From DALYLB01 sp046154695 (GTDB taxonomy: Bacteria; Acidobacteriota; Blastocatellia; RBC074), in contig JBJXFI010000061.1 in NCBI GenBank assembly GCA_046154695.1, positions 1-12,449 of the forward strand: DNA of 12,449 nt, in the 5' to 3' direction. The position numbers and the translations under genes are program-made. The notes under the pieces were generated by a model, which was not told the origin of the DNA, did no database searches, and worked only from the letters and a program-made list of their open reading frames with translations. This document shows, in pieces, positions 1-8,285 of this stretch (positions within the stretch are counted from its first letter, which is position 1; the number at the start of each line of letters is the position of its first letter).

Positions 1-224
1 CGCGCCTGGGACCTCATCATACGAATACGGCAATTGTCCCAGATGCGGCCGGTTCTCGAAGCCGTTCTCGCGCGGGTGGCCGGCTCACCAACCGATGACG
101 GCGCGAAAGAAAGTTCCGGCGGGTCAATGGCTCCGGCGCGCCTTTGCTCCGGGGACTCTTTACGGCAGAATGGCCCCATCGCCACGAAATCGATCGAAAT
201 CCCACAGACCGAAGGAGTCCTCGA

Positions 225-1319
<1,095 letters not shown>

Positions 1320-1329
1320 AAAGAAGGGT

Positions 1330-1353
1330 GGCACAAGCTGGACAGCTTGTGCC
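1330..1353. repeat. Intergenic palindromic repeat, copy 1
   Basis: A perfect inverted repeat with 11-bp arms (GGCACAAGCTG and CAGCTTGTGCC) around a 2-nt centre GA, starting 10 nt after the esterase stop. The 22-bp core recurs exactly at 1429-1450. No T-run follows it, so it is unlikely to be an intrinsic terminator. Two identical palindromes in one intergenic gap suggest a dispersed REP/BIME-like element. The sequence resembles palindromes I associate with Solibacter-type genomes, but that is a recollection, not a search result. Confidence 0.8.
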
Positions 1354-1427
1354 GAGTGCGGCGGGTCGCGCGCCGGAAGTGGTCTCGTTCGAGGCCCGGT
1401 CTTTTTCTGAAAGTGTCTGATGGACGC

Positions 1428-1451
1428 GGCACAAGCTGGACAGCTTGTGCT
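1428..1451. repeat. Intergenic palindromic repeat, copy 2
   Basis: Second copy of the same palindrome: 10-bp perfect arms plus a closing G.T wobble, centre GA. The cores are 98 bp apart, start to start. The outer flanks are roughly mirror images: a purine stretch AAGAAGGGT precedes copy 1 and a pyrimidine stretch ACTTTTTCC follows copy 2, as in paired, inverted REP units. The right arm ends 10 nt before the AAGGAG of the next gene, so the hairpin would sit in that gene's mRNA leader if transcription comes from upstream. Confidence 0.8.
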
Positions 1452-1471
1452 ACTTTTTCCAAGGAGCCCCC

Positions 1472-1999
1472 ATGACACGTTTTTGCCACCAATGCGGCAC
1501 GCAGGTGCAGGAAGCCCAGCGGTTTTGCAACAAATGCGGCGCGCCGCTGGTGTCCACGCAGCCGACGGTGCCGCCCGGGCAGTATGCGCCGCCCCAATCG
1601 CCCGGCTATCCGCAGACGCCGGGCTATGGGCAATATCCGTATCAGCCTTCGCAACCGCCGGCGGCGAGCGGGGAATTGCGGCCGCATATCGCCGCCATGC
1701 TCTGTTATCCGCTTTCGGTGATTACGGGCATCCTCTTTCTGATCCTCACGCCGTACAACCGCAACCGGTTCATCAAATTCCATGCCTATCAGGCAATCTT
1801 TTTCTTCGCGGCGCTGCTGGTGCTGAACGTCGCGCTGCGGGTTCTGCTGCCATGGCCTCTCGAAGGGGTGATGCTCGGATTTCTGCGGATGCTCGCGCTC
1901 GGGGGGACCGCCTATTCGATGTACAAGGCCTATCAGGGCGAAAAGTTCAAGCTTCCCCTGCTCGGCGATCTGGCGGAGCAGCAGGCCGACAAGCCCTGA
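1472..1999 (+). CDS. Zinc-ribbon protein with Tic20/DUF4870-like membrane domain
   Basis: A 175-residue membrane protein. ATG 1472 is chosen because AAGGAG sits 5 nt upstream and the zinc ribbon then starts at residue 3; the in-frame TTG at 1445 falls inside the palindromic repeat and is rejected. Residues 5-22 form a short zinc ribbon (C5-x2-C8-x10-C19-x2-C22). Residues 30-65 are a Pro/Gln/Tyr/Gly-rich linker. Residues 70-155 hold about three hydrophobic helices (73-92, 105-127, 132-152) with the sequence NRFIKFHAYQAIFFFAALLV, typical of the DUF4870/Tic20-like family. No catalytic function is established for this family and none is visible here. The zinc ribbon is probably cytoplasmic and could mediate protein contact. 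The gene is separated from the esterase by the palindrome pair and may be expressed independently. Confidence 0.85.
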   Translation: MTRFCHQCGTQVQEAQRFCNKCGAPLVSTQPTVPPGQYAPPQSPGYPQTPGYGQYPYQPSQPPAASGELRPHIAAMLCYPLSVITGILFLILTPYNRNRFIKFHAYQAIFFFAALLVLNVALRVLLPWPLEGVMLGFLRMLALGGTAYSMYKAYQGEKFKLPLLGDLAEQQADKP

Positions 2000-2017
2000 T
2001 CCCGGGCGGCCGTGTGG

Positions 2018-2046
2018 TTGGCATCATCACGAACCGGTGATATGGT
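2018..2046 (+). promoter_or_regulatory. Sigma70-type promoter with internal dyad
   Basis: TTGGCA (2018-2023) and TATGGT (2041-2046) are separated by exactly 17 nt, a 5/6 and 4/6 match to the consensus hexamers. Transcription would start near 2053, giving a leader of about 49 nt before ATG 2102. The spacer holds an inverted repeat, ATCAC (2026-2030) and GTGAT (2037-2041) with a 6-nt centre, which could be an operator. Base matching only. Confidence 0.5.
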
Positions 2047-2101
2047 ATGAAACCCGGCGGACCCCCCGCTGGAACACAACCTGGTCGAAAAGGTATTCGC
2101 T

Positions 2102-2644
2102 ATGCCGTGGAAACCGATCTTCATTCTCGTGGTGTTGTTGGGGCAGCCCGGGCCATTGCCCGAAACACAGGCGCCCCAGCTCAAACAACCCGGTCAGAAG
2201 CAGAGCGACGCGCCTTCGCTCCCGCAGGAACTCAGTGAGACCGACACGCAGTTGATTCTCAAGGAGAACAGCCCCAAATCGCGTGTGGACGCGACCATCC
2301 GCGTCTCGGACGGAAAGGTCGCCGCGGCGCTCCGCTTCGTCGGAGAGAGTCAATACCGCTCGGCAGTCGGCGAAATGGATCTCTATGCCTCGCTGCTCAT
2401 CTATGCGGACGCCTATGTCCGCAAACTGGCGGAATCGCAATCCAAGGATCGCAACGCCTGCCTCAAGAAGATCGAACAGGCCATCTTCAAGCAGACCCGG
2501 ACCGTGGATACGGTCATGCGCGAACTCCCCGTGGATTATCGCGAATCCGTGGACGAGAAGATCTCCGAGGTCCGGAAGATCCGTATCCGCGCCATCAATG
2601 ACCTGCTCGGCGGCGGGCGCGTGATGAATCCCTCGAACGACTGA
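2102..2644 (+). CDS. Small exported protein of unknown function
   Basis: A 180-residue protein I do not recognise. ATG 2102 has AAAAGG 8 nt upstream. Residues 1-15 (MPWKPIFILVVLLGQ) look like a short signal peptide or membrane anchor, followed by a Pro/Gln-rich segment to about residue 45. The rest (about 46-180) is charged and appears mostly helical, with runs such as YASLLIYADAYVRKLAESQ and VDEKISEVRKIRIRAI. There is one cysteine in the mature part (C119) and no CxxC, heme or metal motif. The body may be a periplasmic helical domain. It precedes corA by 54 nt on the same strand and could be cotranscribed with it from the 2018-2046 promoter. Coding is supported by start context, by length without stops and by a composition unlike the antisense shadows. 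Confidence 0.72.
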   Translation: MPWKPIFILVVLLGQPGPLPETQAPQLKQPGQKQSDAPSLPQELSETDTQLILKENSPKSRVDATIRVSDGKVAAALRFVGESQYRSAVGEMDLYASLLIYADAYVRKLAESQSKDRNACLKKIEQAIFKQTRTVDTVMRELPVDYRESVDEKISEVRKIRIRAINDLLGGGRVMNPSND

Positions 2645-2698
2645 AGAGGAAAGGCAGCAGGCACAAAGGCGACGCAAAGGCTCAGCCCCCGTGATCCT

Positions 2699-3667
2699 AT
2701 GATTCATACACTCGTCCTCGATCGCGCGACCATGACCTTTTCGGAGCTTGCGGATCCGGACCGAATCTCGGATCTTCGCGAGAATCCGGCGAACATCCTC
2801 TGGGTGGATGTGGCCGATCCGACGAGCCGGGATTTCGACGACCTGGCCCGGGAGTTCGGCTTCCACCCGCTGGCCATCGAGGACTGTCGCCACCAGCATC
2901 AGCGTCCCAAGGTGGACGAATATCCGGGATATTACTTCATCGTCCTTTACGAGGCGGAGATGCAGCCCGGCTGCCTGCTCGAGCTCCGGGAACTGGGCCT
3001 CTTTCTCGGCGAGTCGTACATGGTCACCGTCCACAGTCAGCCGATCCGCGCCATTCCGCAGGCGCGGCATCTCTGGGGGCAGTGGACCGATCTGGCCGAG
3101 CGAAAGACCGGTGTGCCTTCCTATCTGCTGATGGACGCGATCGTCGATGATTACATGCCGATGCTCGACGAGTTCGCCGATCTGCTGGAGGAGATCGAGG
3201 AGAAGATCTTCGAGGAGTTCCATTCCGACGCGCTCCAGGAAATCTTCCGCATCAAGAAGCAGCTTCTCTTTCTGCGCCGCGCGGTCGTGCCGCTTCGCGA
3301 TGTCTTCAATATGCTGCTTCGCCGCGAGCAGCCGATCTTCTCGCGCGAGACGATGGTCTATTTTCAGGATGTCTACGATCATCTGCTGCGCGTCGCGGAC
3401 ACCATCGACACCCTGCGCGACCTCGTCACCGCGACCATGGACGCCTTTCTCTCGGTCTCGGGAAACCGGATGAACGTCGTGATGAAGCGGCTGACCTCGA
3501 TCTCGACCATCCTGATGTCGGTGACGCTGATCGCGGGCATCTACGGGATGAACTTTCAATTTATGCCGGAATTGGTCTGGCGATACGGATATGTCGGCGC
3601 GCTCGCGTCGATGCTGATCGTCGGGCTCGCGATCTATATCTATTTTCGGAGGATCAAATGGCTCTGA
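2699..3667 (+). CDS. corA: CorA-type magnesium/cobalt channel
   Basis: A 322-residue CorA-family divalent cation channel; family members are pentamers in the inner membrane that admit Mg2+ and often Co2+ or Ni2+. The N-terminal cytoplasmic domain includes the family segment AIEDCRHQHQRPKVDEYPGY near residues 60-80. A long charged helix follows (LDEFADLLEEIEEKIFEEF region), as expected of the stalk. The C-terminus has two helices (about 268-282 and 298-316) joined by the diagnostic YGMNF motif (G283-M284-N285) and the following MPEL. The basic tail FRRIKWL ends the protein, as in full-length homologues. The ribosome binding site is weak (AAAGG lies 18 nt upstream), so translation may couple to the gene before it. 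No Mg2+-sensing leader is evident in the 54-nt gap. Confidence 0.95.
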   Translation: MIHTLVLDRATMTFSELADPDRISDLRENPANILWVDVADPTSRDFDDLAREFGFHPLAIEDCRHQHQRPKVDEYPGYYFIVLYEAEMQPGCLLELRELGLFLGESYMVTVHSQPIRAIPQARHLWGQWTDLAERKTGVPSYLLMDAIVDDYMPMLDEFADLLEEIEEKIFEEFHSDALQEIFRIKKQLLFLRRAVVPLRDVFNMLLRREQPIFSRETMVYFQDVYDHLLRVADTIDTLRDLVTATMDAFLSVSGNRMNVVMKRLTSISTILMSVTLIAGIYGMNFQFMPELVWRYGYVGALASMLIVGLAIYIYFRRIKWL

Positions 3668-3987
3668 ACGCGAAGCATCGAAAATCGAAGCGGCGCGCGC
3701 TCCGGCGGGCCGTCCGCGGCGGGATCAGCCGGTTGCGGAAGCAGGTCCGACCCGAGACGCAGTCCGCCGCGGAGAGTTCGGCCTCTCCGGCCGCGCCGGG
3801 CATCCTGCGCCCGGACGCCGCCAGCTGGCGGCTGCCCGATGGCCTGGCGGAAGCCGGCGAGAGCGACTCCCAGGAGGGCGCCTGGAGTTGGATGCCCGGC
3901 GCCGTCGTGATCACCATCACGGCCCTCGCGCTCCTCTTCATCTCCGTCATCGCCTGGTTTGTCTCCCGAATGCCCGCGCCGCGCTGA
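3658..3987 (+). CDS. Basic single-pass membrane protein overlapping corA
   Basis: A 109-residue protein of unknown function that I do not recognise. Its ATG lies inside the last codons of corA, a 10-nt overlap in another frame, and GGAGG at 3648-3652 sits 5 nt upstream. This is the best ribosome binding site in the corA block and argues that the gene is real and translationally coupled. Residues 1-31 are strikingly basic (KHRKSKRRALRRAVRGG), residues 35-78 are Ala/Ser/Glu-rich and probably disordered, and residues 81-102 are one hydrophobic helix. The positive-inside rule predicts a cytoplasmic N-terminus and a very short external tail. It could be an accessory or assembly partner of the CorA channel, or a protein binding nucleic acid or phospholipid at the membrane. 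That is inference from position alone. Confidence 0.75.
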   Translation: MALNAKHRKSKRRALRRAVRGGISRLRKQVRPETQSAAESSASPAAPGILRPDAASWRLPDGLAEAGESDSQEGAWSWMPGAVVITITALALLFISVIAWFVSRMPAPR

Positions 3988-4024
3988 GCAGTATGGAATG
4001 CGGGGCTTCATTGGCGCGCATGCG

Positions 4025-4064
4025 CGACGGGCCGGTTTCAGCGAGATCTGAAACCGGCCCGTCG
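4025..4064. terminator. Convergent-gene hairpin, probable bidirectional terminator
   Basis: A perfect 17-bp stem (4025-4041 with 4048-4064) around a 6-nt loop, 37 nt past the end of the small membrane-protein gene and 22 nt past the end of the convergent TonB receptor gene. The placement is typical of a shared terminator. Neither strand shows a T-run after the stem, so it may act as a Rho-assisted or RNA-protecting hairpin rather than a classical intrinsic terminator. A 12-bp palindrome (CGCGCATGCGCG, 4015-4026) abuts it. Confidence 0.65.
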
Positions 4065-4086
4065 ACGGTTGAGGGAGGGAACGGAC

Positions 4087-7000
4087 TTAGAACTGGAAGC
4101 GCGCCGACAACTGCATGTTGCGCGGCGGACGCACCGAGGTCACGGCGCCGAAGCCCGTCCAGAGAGAACGGGTGGATTCCGTCGCCAGATTGGTCGGCGT
4201 CGGGTCCGCGAAGCTCCGCACCACCAGGGTGGAGTTGATGCCGTCGAATTGCGTGTGATTGAGCGCGTTGAACGCATCGAGCCGAACCTCGAACCGCACC
4301 CGCTCCTTGATGCGGAACTCCTTCGAAAGCGCGAGGTCCCAGCTGTTGATTGCCGGACGATAGAGGAAATTGCGCCCGGATTCCAGACCAAGACTGCCCG
4401 GTTTCGGCGCCGCGAAGGCGGACACGTCGAATTGACGATAGGGGTCGCTGCTGCCGCCGCTTCCCGGTTTGCCCGTCAATGCGACGCGCGCGCCCTCGTT
4501 GGTCTGCGTCCCGGTCAGGGTGTAGGCCGAGATGCCCGGAATCGTGAAGCCCACGTTGTACGGCGCTCCCGTCTGGAACCGGTAGATGCCCGAGACCTGC
4601 CAGTTGTTGAGCGCCAGCCCCGCGGCCGTGCTGTTGGTGAACTTCGGCAGTTCATACACCCAGTTCACATTGAAGTTGTGACGGCGATCGAAATCGAGCG
4701 GTCCGTAGTTGGCCCGCCGTTCGTTGCCGTCGATGCGAACCGCGCCGAAGCCGTTGATCCCCGGCAGGTCGTTTGTCTGCGTGCCGAGGGCCTTGCTCCA
4801 GGTGTAGTTCACGCCCAGCAGCAACCCCGCCCGGAAACGGCGGTTGATCGACGTCTGCAGCGAGTGATAGTTCGAGCTGGCGGCCGGCTCGATATACGAG
4901 ATATTGCCGAAACCCGCATACGGGCGCAGGAAATCGACCGGCAGGGCCGTCGCGCCCGGCTGCGTGCTCGCCGCCAGCGTCGGATCCTGGTTGCTCGCGA
5001 GATAGGCGGCGCCATAGGCCGGCGCATTGAGGTTGCGGCGCTGGATCAGGTGCGACGCCTTCGTGCCGACGTATGAGATATCCAGCACGGAATCGAGCGG
5101 CAGCTTGTACTGCACGCCCAGATTGTAGGCATAGCTGGTCGGAACCTTCCCCTCCAGGTCGAAGGCCACCAGCGCCGGCGGCGCGAGCAGCACCTGCCCG
5201 GTGCCGATATCCTGCATGCGGCCATAGAAAAAGGTCGGAATGATCGTCGTCGGCGGATTCTGCACCAGGTCGAAGACCGTGTTGCCCTGCGGACGGTCAT
5301 AGAACACGCCGCCACCGCCGCGAACGACCATCGTCTGATCCCCCTTCAGATCATACGCGAACCCGAAGCGCGGACCGTAATGCACGCCCCGATTCTTGTA
5401 AACGCCCTTGGGAACGCCCTTGCCCGCCTGAAAGACGCCGTTGGTGAGATTCCCGGTGTTGGGCACCAGCCGCCCGATATAGACGCTCTCGATCGTGTTC
5501 GCCGTCGAAGCCACGAAGCTGCCCGTCAACAGGCGCGGATCCACCGCCCGGCGGTTCGCGCCGCTGCACGGATTGGCCCCCCCGATGCAGACCGGACGAT
5601 AGAGCAGCGATGCGTCCGCCCGCTTGTACTGGTCGGGCAGGAAATTGCCCGTCTGCCCCGCCTCGTCGAATTGCGGCTGAATCCAGTTGAAGCGGATGCC
5701 GTAATCCAGTGTCAGCCTGCTCGTCACCCTCCAGTTGTCCTGCACGTACCATTCGAGGTTGTTGTACCGGTACTGGCCGATGATGTAATCCGACGCCTGC
5801 GAGAAGGTGTTGTAGACCCCCAGCGCCGCGTTGGCGAAGCCGAACCCCGAGTCGAACGGGTTGTTCGAGTCGTTGTTGAAGTTGTAGACGCCGTTGTTGG
5901 CCGCGAAACTGCTCTGCGGCTTGAAGCTGTTCTGCCAGTAAAAGCCGAACTTCAGGTTGTGCGATCCCTTGATCTTCGAGAGGCTCGTCGACAGGTCGCG
6001 CGTCGTGTTGAAGTTATAGAACGGCGCGTTGCTCGAACCGATGTTCGGGCCGTTGGCGATGCGGCCGCCGAACTGGAATTGCGGCGGCATGTCGATCTGC
6101 ACGCCCTTGGTGTAAAGCAGGGGGATGTTGCTCAACCCCAGCCCCGCCTTGTTGAATTTGGGGTTCCCCGGAAGGATGTCGATGAAGTTGTGGCTCTGGC
6201 CGAAGTTCACCTCGAGCACCGTCGTCGGGGTGAGCGATCCGGTCACCGTGCCTCCCACCGTGTACCGATTGTTCGGGAACCGCGCCGGATAATCCGGCAA
6301 GTTGCTCGCGAGCACAAACGACCCGTACGGGAAGGTCGGGCTGTTCTTGTAATAGAGATATTTTCCGTTCGCGCGCCAGTTGTTGCTGATCGCCCAATCG
6401 CCGCGATAGAGATCCTGGCGCTGCGGCTGGCTGGTTCCGGCTTCGGTCTGATAGTTGAATCCGTTGCCTGTGATGTTCGGAAGCGGATAGATCTTCAGAA
6501 TGTTCAGCCCGACGCTGTACAGGCGGTTGGCGGGAATCCTGCCCACGACGCCGCCCGCCTGGAAGCATCCGCGCGTGTCCGCGGCGCTGCAGGGGAGATT
6601 GAGCGTATAGTCGCGAATGTAGGGGAACGGCTGGCCCGCGCTGTCGACGCTCTTCGAGAAATCGCCATCGCGCTCGAGCGCCGTCGGCACCGTCACGCGC
6701 ACCGGCGCGGCCGGCGGCGTGAATCGCTTCTGGTGCTCCTGGCTGAAGAAGAAGAAGAGCTTGTCCTTCTCCTTGTTGAACCAGCCCGGGATATAGACCG
6801 GTCCGCCGATCGTGTATCCGATGTCCCGCTGATCGAGGCGCGGCTTCTGCTTGATGCCGTCCCGATTGTTGATCCAGGTGTTGGCGTTCATTCCGTCGTG
6901 GCGGCGGAACGCGTAAAACGAGCCGTGGAACTCCCGGGAACCGCCGCGCGTCACGGCGCTGATCTGCGCGCCCGCCGACCGCCCGTATTCCGCCTGATAG

Positions 7001-7668
7001 TTCGAGGTCAGCACCTTGAACTCGGCGATCGCGTCCAGCGTCACGCTGATCATCGTCCCGTTGTTGCCCGTGTCGACGATCGAGACGCCGTCGAGCTGCA
7101 GATTGTTCGCGCTCGTGCGCAGCCCGTTCGCCGCGATGTTCTGGATGTTTTCGTTGTTGCCCGTGTTGTTGGTGAAGATCACGCCCGTCGCCAGCGAGGC
7201 CAGCGGAATGAAGCCGCGCCCATTGACCGCGATGTTCTGCACCGCTTCCGCCTGCAGGGCATACGATCGCTCGGCGCTCTCGGCCTGCACCTGCGTGGCC
7301 TCCGCCGTGACCGTGATCGTTTCGCTCGCCGCCCCGACCTGCACGACGATGTCGCCCAGCGTCAGTTTGTCGTTCGCCACCAGCACGATTCCCGTGCGCT
7401 CCAGCTTCTTGAAGCCGGCCGCCTCCACGCGAAGCGTGTATGTTCCCGGCCGCAATGTCGGGAATACGAAACGCCCCTCATTGTCGGTCGTTGCGCTCAA
7501 CGAAAATCCCCTGCTGGAATCCTCGATCCTGACGACCGCGTTCGAGATCGCCGCCTGATTCGGGTCGCTGATGGATCCCGTGATCGAGCCGCTCGTCGTC
7601 TGGGCAATGGCCCATCCCGGGGCCAAGGCGAGAAGTAATGCGATCAGCAATCTTTTTCCTTTTGGCAT
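4087..7668 (-). CDS. TonB-dependent receptor with carboxypeptidase-regulatory-like domain
   Basis: A 1193-residue outer-membrane receptor of the Oar/CarboxypepD_reg type abundant in Acidobacteriota. I chose ATG 7668 because a clear signal peptide follows (MPKGKRLLIALLLALAPGWAIAQ) and GGGGGA lies 5 nt upstream; the open frame runs upstream to 7899 but that extension has no export signal. Residues 26-110 are the beta-sandwich domain (GSITGSISDPNQAAISNAVV, and later DNEGRFVFPTLRPGTYTLRV). ETITVTA (116-122) may be the TonB box. The plug spans about 120-250, with LDGVSIVDTGNNG and the family signature YQAEYGRSAGAQISAVTRGG. The remainder is the beta-barrel, ending in LSARFQF with the C-terminal Phe needed for outer-membrane insertion. 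Length is normal for the family and no frame break is seen. The substrate is unknown; such receptors often take up oligosaccharides or siderophores. Confidence 0.95.
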   Translation of the reverse strand: MPKGKRLLIALLLALAPGWAIAQTTSGSITGSISDPNQAAISNAVVRIEDSSRGFSLSATTDNEGRFVFPTLRPGTYTLRVEAAGFKKLERTGIVLVANDKLTLGDIVVQVGAASETITVTAEATQVQAESAERSYALQAEAVQNIAVNGRGFIPLASLATGVIFTNNTGNNENIQNIAANGLRTSANNLQLDGVSIVDTGNNGTMISVTLDAIAEFKVLTSNYQAEYGRSAGAQISAVTRGGSREFHGSFYAFRRHDGMNANTWINNRDGIKQKPRLDQRDIGYTIGGPVYIPGWFNKEKDKLFFFFSQEHQKRFTPPAAPVRVTVPTALERDGDFSKSVDSAGQPFPYIRDYTLNLPCSAADTRGCFQAGGVVGRIPANRLYSVGLNILKIYPLPNITGNGFNYQTEAGTSQPQRQDLYRGDWAISNNWRANGKYLYYKNSPTFPYGSFVLASNLPDYPARFPNNRYTVGGTVTGSLTPTTVLEVNFGQSHNFIDILPGNPKFNKAGLGLSNIPLLYTKGVQIDMPPQFQFGGRIANGPNIGSSNAPFYNFNTTRDLSTSLSKIKGSHNLKFGFYWQNSFKPQSSFAANNGVYNFNNDSNNPFDSGFGFANAALGVYNTFSQASDYIIGQYRYNNLEWYVQDNWRVTSRLTLDYGIRFNWIQPQFDEAGQTGNFLPDQYKRADASLLYRPVCIGGANPCSGANRRAVDPRLLTGSFVASTANTIESVYIGRLVPNTGNLTNGVFQAGKGVPKGVYKNRGVHYGPRFGFAYDLKGDQTMVVRGGGGVFYDRPQGNTVFDLVQNPPTTIIPTFFYGRMQDIGTGQVLLAPPALVAFDLEGKVPTSYAYNLGVQYKLPLDSVLDISYVGTKASHLIQRRNLNAPAYGAAYLASNQDPTLAASTQPGATALPVDFLRPYAGFGNISYIEPAASSNYHSLQTSINRRFRAGLLLGVNYTWSKALGTQTNDLPGINGFGAVRIDGNERRANYGPLDFDRRHNFNVNWVYELPKFTNSTAAGLALNNWQVSGIYRFQTGAPYNVGFTIPGISAYTLTGTQTNEGARVALTGKPGSGGSSDPYRQFDVSAFAAPKPGSLGLESGRNFLYRPAINSWDLALSKEFRIKERVRFEVRLDAFNALNHTQFDGINSTLVVRSFADPTPTNLATESTRSLWTGFGAVTSVRPPRNMQLSARFQF

Positions 7669-7774
7669 ACTTTTCCCCCATCGTTGGTATTGGAATCCCG
7701 CCCGCGGGCACACCCTCTCCTCAACGGGTATCGATGCGAGCCGGTTTGTGTCGAGTATTACAGCAAAGCCCGTG

Positions 7775-7798
7775 ACGTGTTCGTTCATGGCAACACGT
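7775..7798. promoter_or_regulatory. Inverted repeat, possible operator of the receptor gene
   Basis: ACGTGTT (7775-7781) and AACACGT (7792-7798) form a perfect 7-bp dyad with a 10-nt centre; the half-site centres are 17 bp apart, about one and a half helical turns. It lies 107-130 nt upstream of the receptor start codon. No regulator family is assigned. Confidence 0.25.
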
Positions 7799-7955
7799 TC
7801 TGATCTTGTGCGAATTATCCACCCGGCGTCCGGCTGATCGATGGAGATGACAACCTGGCCCTGGCCGGAGGCCATTTCATCGAAACCCTGGTCGATCACG
7901 CTCCCCGTGCCGCATTGGCATGCGCAGGTCTATTTGTAAGAGGAATTTCGCGCGT

Positions 7956-7985
7956 ACTATAGGCGGATCTCCGCTGAAACAGCAA
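7956..7985 (-). promoter_or_regulatory. Possible sigma70-type promoter for the TonB receptor
   Basis: On the minus strand TTGCTG (7985-7980) and TATAGT (7961-7956) are 18 nt apart; the -10 matches 5 of 6 and the -35 only 3 of 6. The spacer contains the short palindrome GCGGA-TC-TCCGC (7963-7974). It would give a leader of roughly 280 nt, so a closer promoter using GATAAT (7819-7814) is equally possible. Confidence 0.3.
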
Positions 7986-8103
7986 GTTCCAGCCCGCAAT
8001 CCCGCGGACATTTTCCGCGCGGCCGGAAAATGAAGCGCCCCAATGCCCGGAGGCAATGGGTTCACGAATAACCTTTGGGAAAAGCGGGTAAGGAGGGATG
8101 TAA

Positions 8104-8177
8104 TCGGGGCGGAGGGATTCGAACCCCCGGCCTCTCGGTCCCAAACCGAGCGCTCTACCAAGCTGAGCCACGCCCCG
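8104..8177 (-). tRNA. tRNA-Pro (anticodon UGG)
   Basis: A full 74-nt cloverleaf reads on the minus strand. The 7-bp acceptor stem CGGGGCG/CGCCCCG has discriminator A. The D-arm stem is GCTC/GAGC, and the anticodon stem CTCGG/CCGAG encloses loop TTTGGGA, giving anticodon TGG. The variable loop is AGGCC, and the T-arm is GGGGG-TTCGAAT-CCCTC with one G.T pair. The UGG anticodon can read all or most proline codons by wobble. CCA is not encoded: TTA follows the discriminator. A near-consensus promoter lies 15 nt upstream. Confidence 0.97.
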
Positions 8178-8192
8178 ACAAGGCGACGAGGC

Positions 8193-8220
8193 ATTATACA
8201 CGGGGCTTCCCATTGTTCAA
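8193..8220 (-). promoter_or_regulatory. Promoter of tRNA-Pro
   Basis: On the minus strand TTGAAC (8220-8215) and a perfect TATAAT (8198-8193) are 16 nt apart, with the tRNA 5' end 15 nt downstream of the -10. This is the strongest promoter match in the window, in the expected place for a stable RNA gene. Confidence 0.75.
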
Positions 8221-8249
8221 CTCGGGCCCTCCCGGGGGCCGGGCATTGT

Positions 8250-8264
8250 AATCCTCTGAGGATT
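8250..8264. promoter_or_regulatory. 15-bp palindrome, candidate operator of the electron-transfer unit
   Basis: AATCCTCTGAGGATT is a perfect odd palindrome: 7-bp arms around a central T. Its centre (8257) lies about 64 nt before the transcription start predicted from the 8286-8314 promoter, close to where class I activators bind. It matches neither the CRP (TGTGA-N6-TCACA) nor the FNR (TTGAT-N4-ATCAA) consensus. It sits between the divergent tRNA and the 8442 gene; since the tRNA promoter ends at 8220, the 8442 unit is the likelier target. It could instead form a small RNA hairpin. Confidence 0.4.
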
Positions 8265-8285
8265 GGCTCGAACCGATTTATTCTG

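Larger units (their letters stand above)
7669..8103. other. 435-bp gene-free region between tRNA-Pro and the TonB receptor
   Basis: I see no convincing gene here. It holds a putative minus-strand promoter (7956-7985), a second possible -10 (GATAAT, minus strand, 7814-7819) closer to the receptor, an inverted repeat at 7775-7798, and a hairpin at 8009-8032 (CATTTTCCG and CGGAAAATG around CGCGGC). The open frame continuing upstream of the receptor start to 7899 encodes about 77 residues with no recognisable domain. The region would form the long leader and regulatory zone of the receptor gene. Confidence 0.5.

Noticed and set aside
6..42. Inverted repeat CTGGGAC ... GTCCCAG at the window edge
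   Set aside because: Seven-bp arms with a 23-nt loop are short enough to be chance, and the context to the left is missing.
2027..3559. Minus-strand frame of 510 codons over the exported protein and corA
   Set aside because: It is a shadow of the CorA gene, whose YGMNF motif and helices are clear on the plus strand.
5380..7638. Plus-strand open frame of 752 codons
   Set aside because: It lies antisense to the TonB receptor, is Arg/Ala/Val-rich and has no recognisable domain.
7669..7899. N-terminal extension of the TonB receptor from an upstream ATG at 7899
   Set aside because: It would bury a clear signal peptide 77 residues inside the protein; ATG 7668 has a ribosome-binding-like GGGGGA.
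8009..8032. Hairpin CATTTTCCG/CGGAAAATG as terminator of tRNA-Pro
   Set aside because: T residues precede and A residues follow the GC stem on both strands, the wrong order for an intrinsic terminator, and it lies about 70 nt past the tRNA end.
8250..8264. CRP or FNR binding site
   Set aside because: The palindrome lacks TGTGA-N6-TCACA and TTGAT-N4-ATCAA; it is kept only as an unassigned operator candidate.
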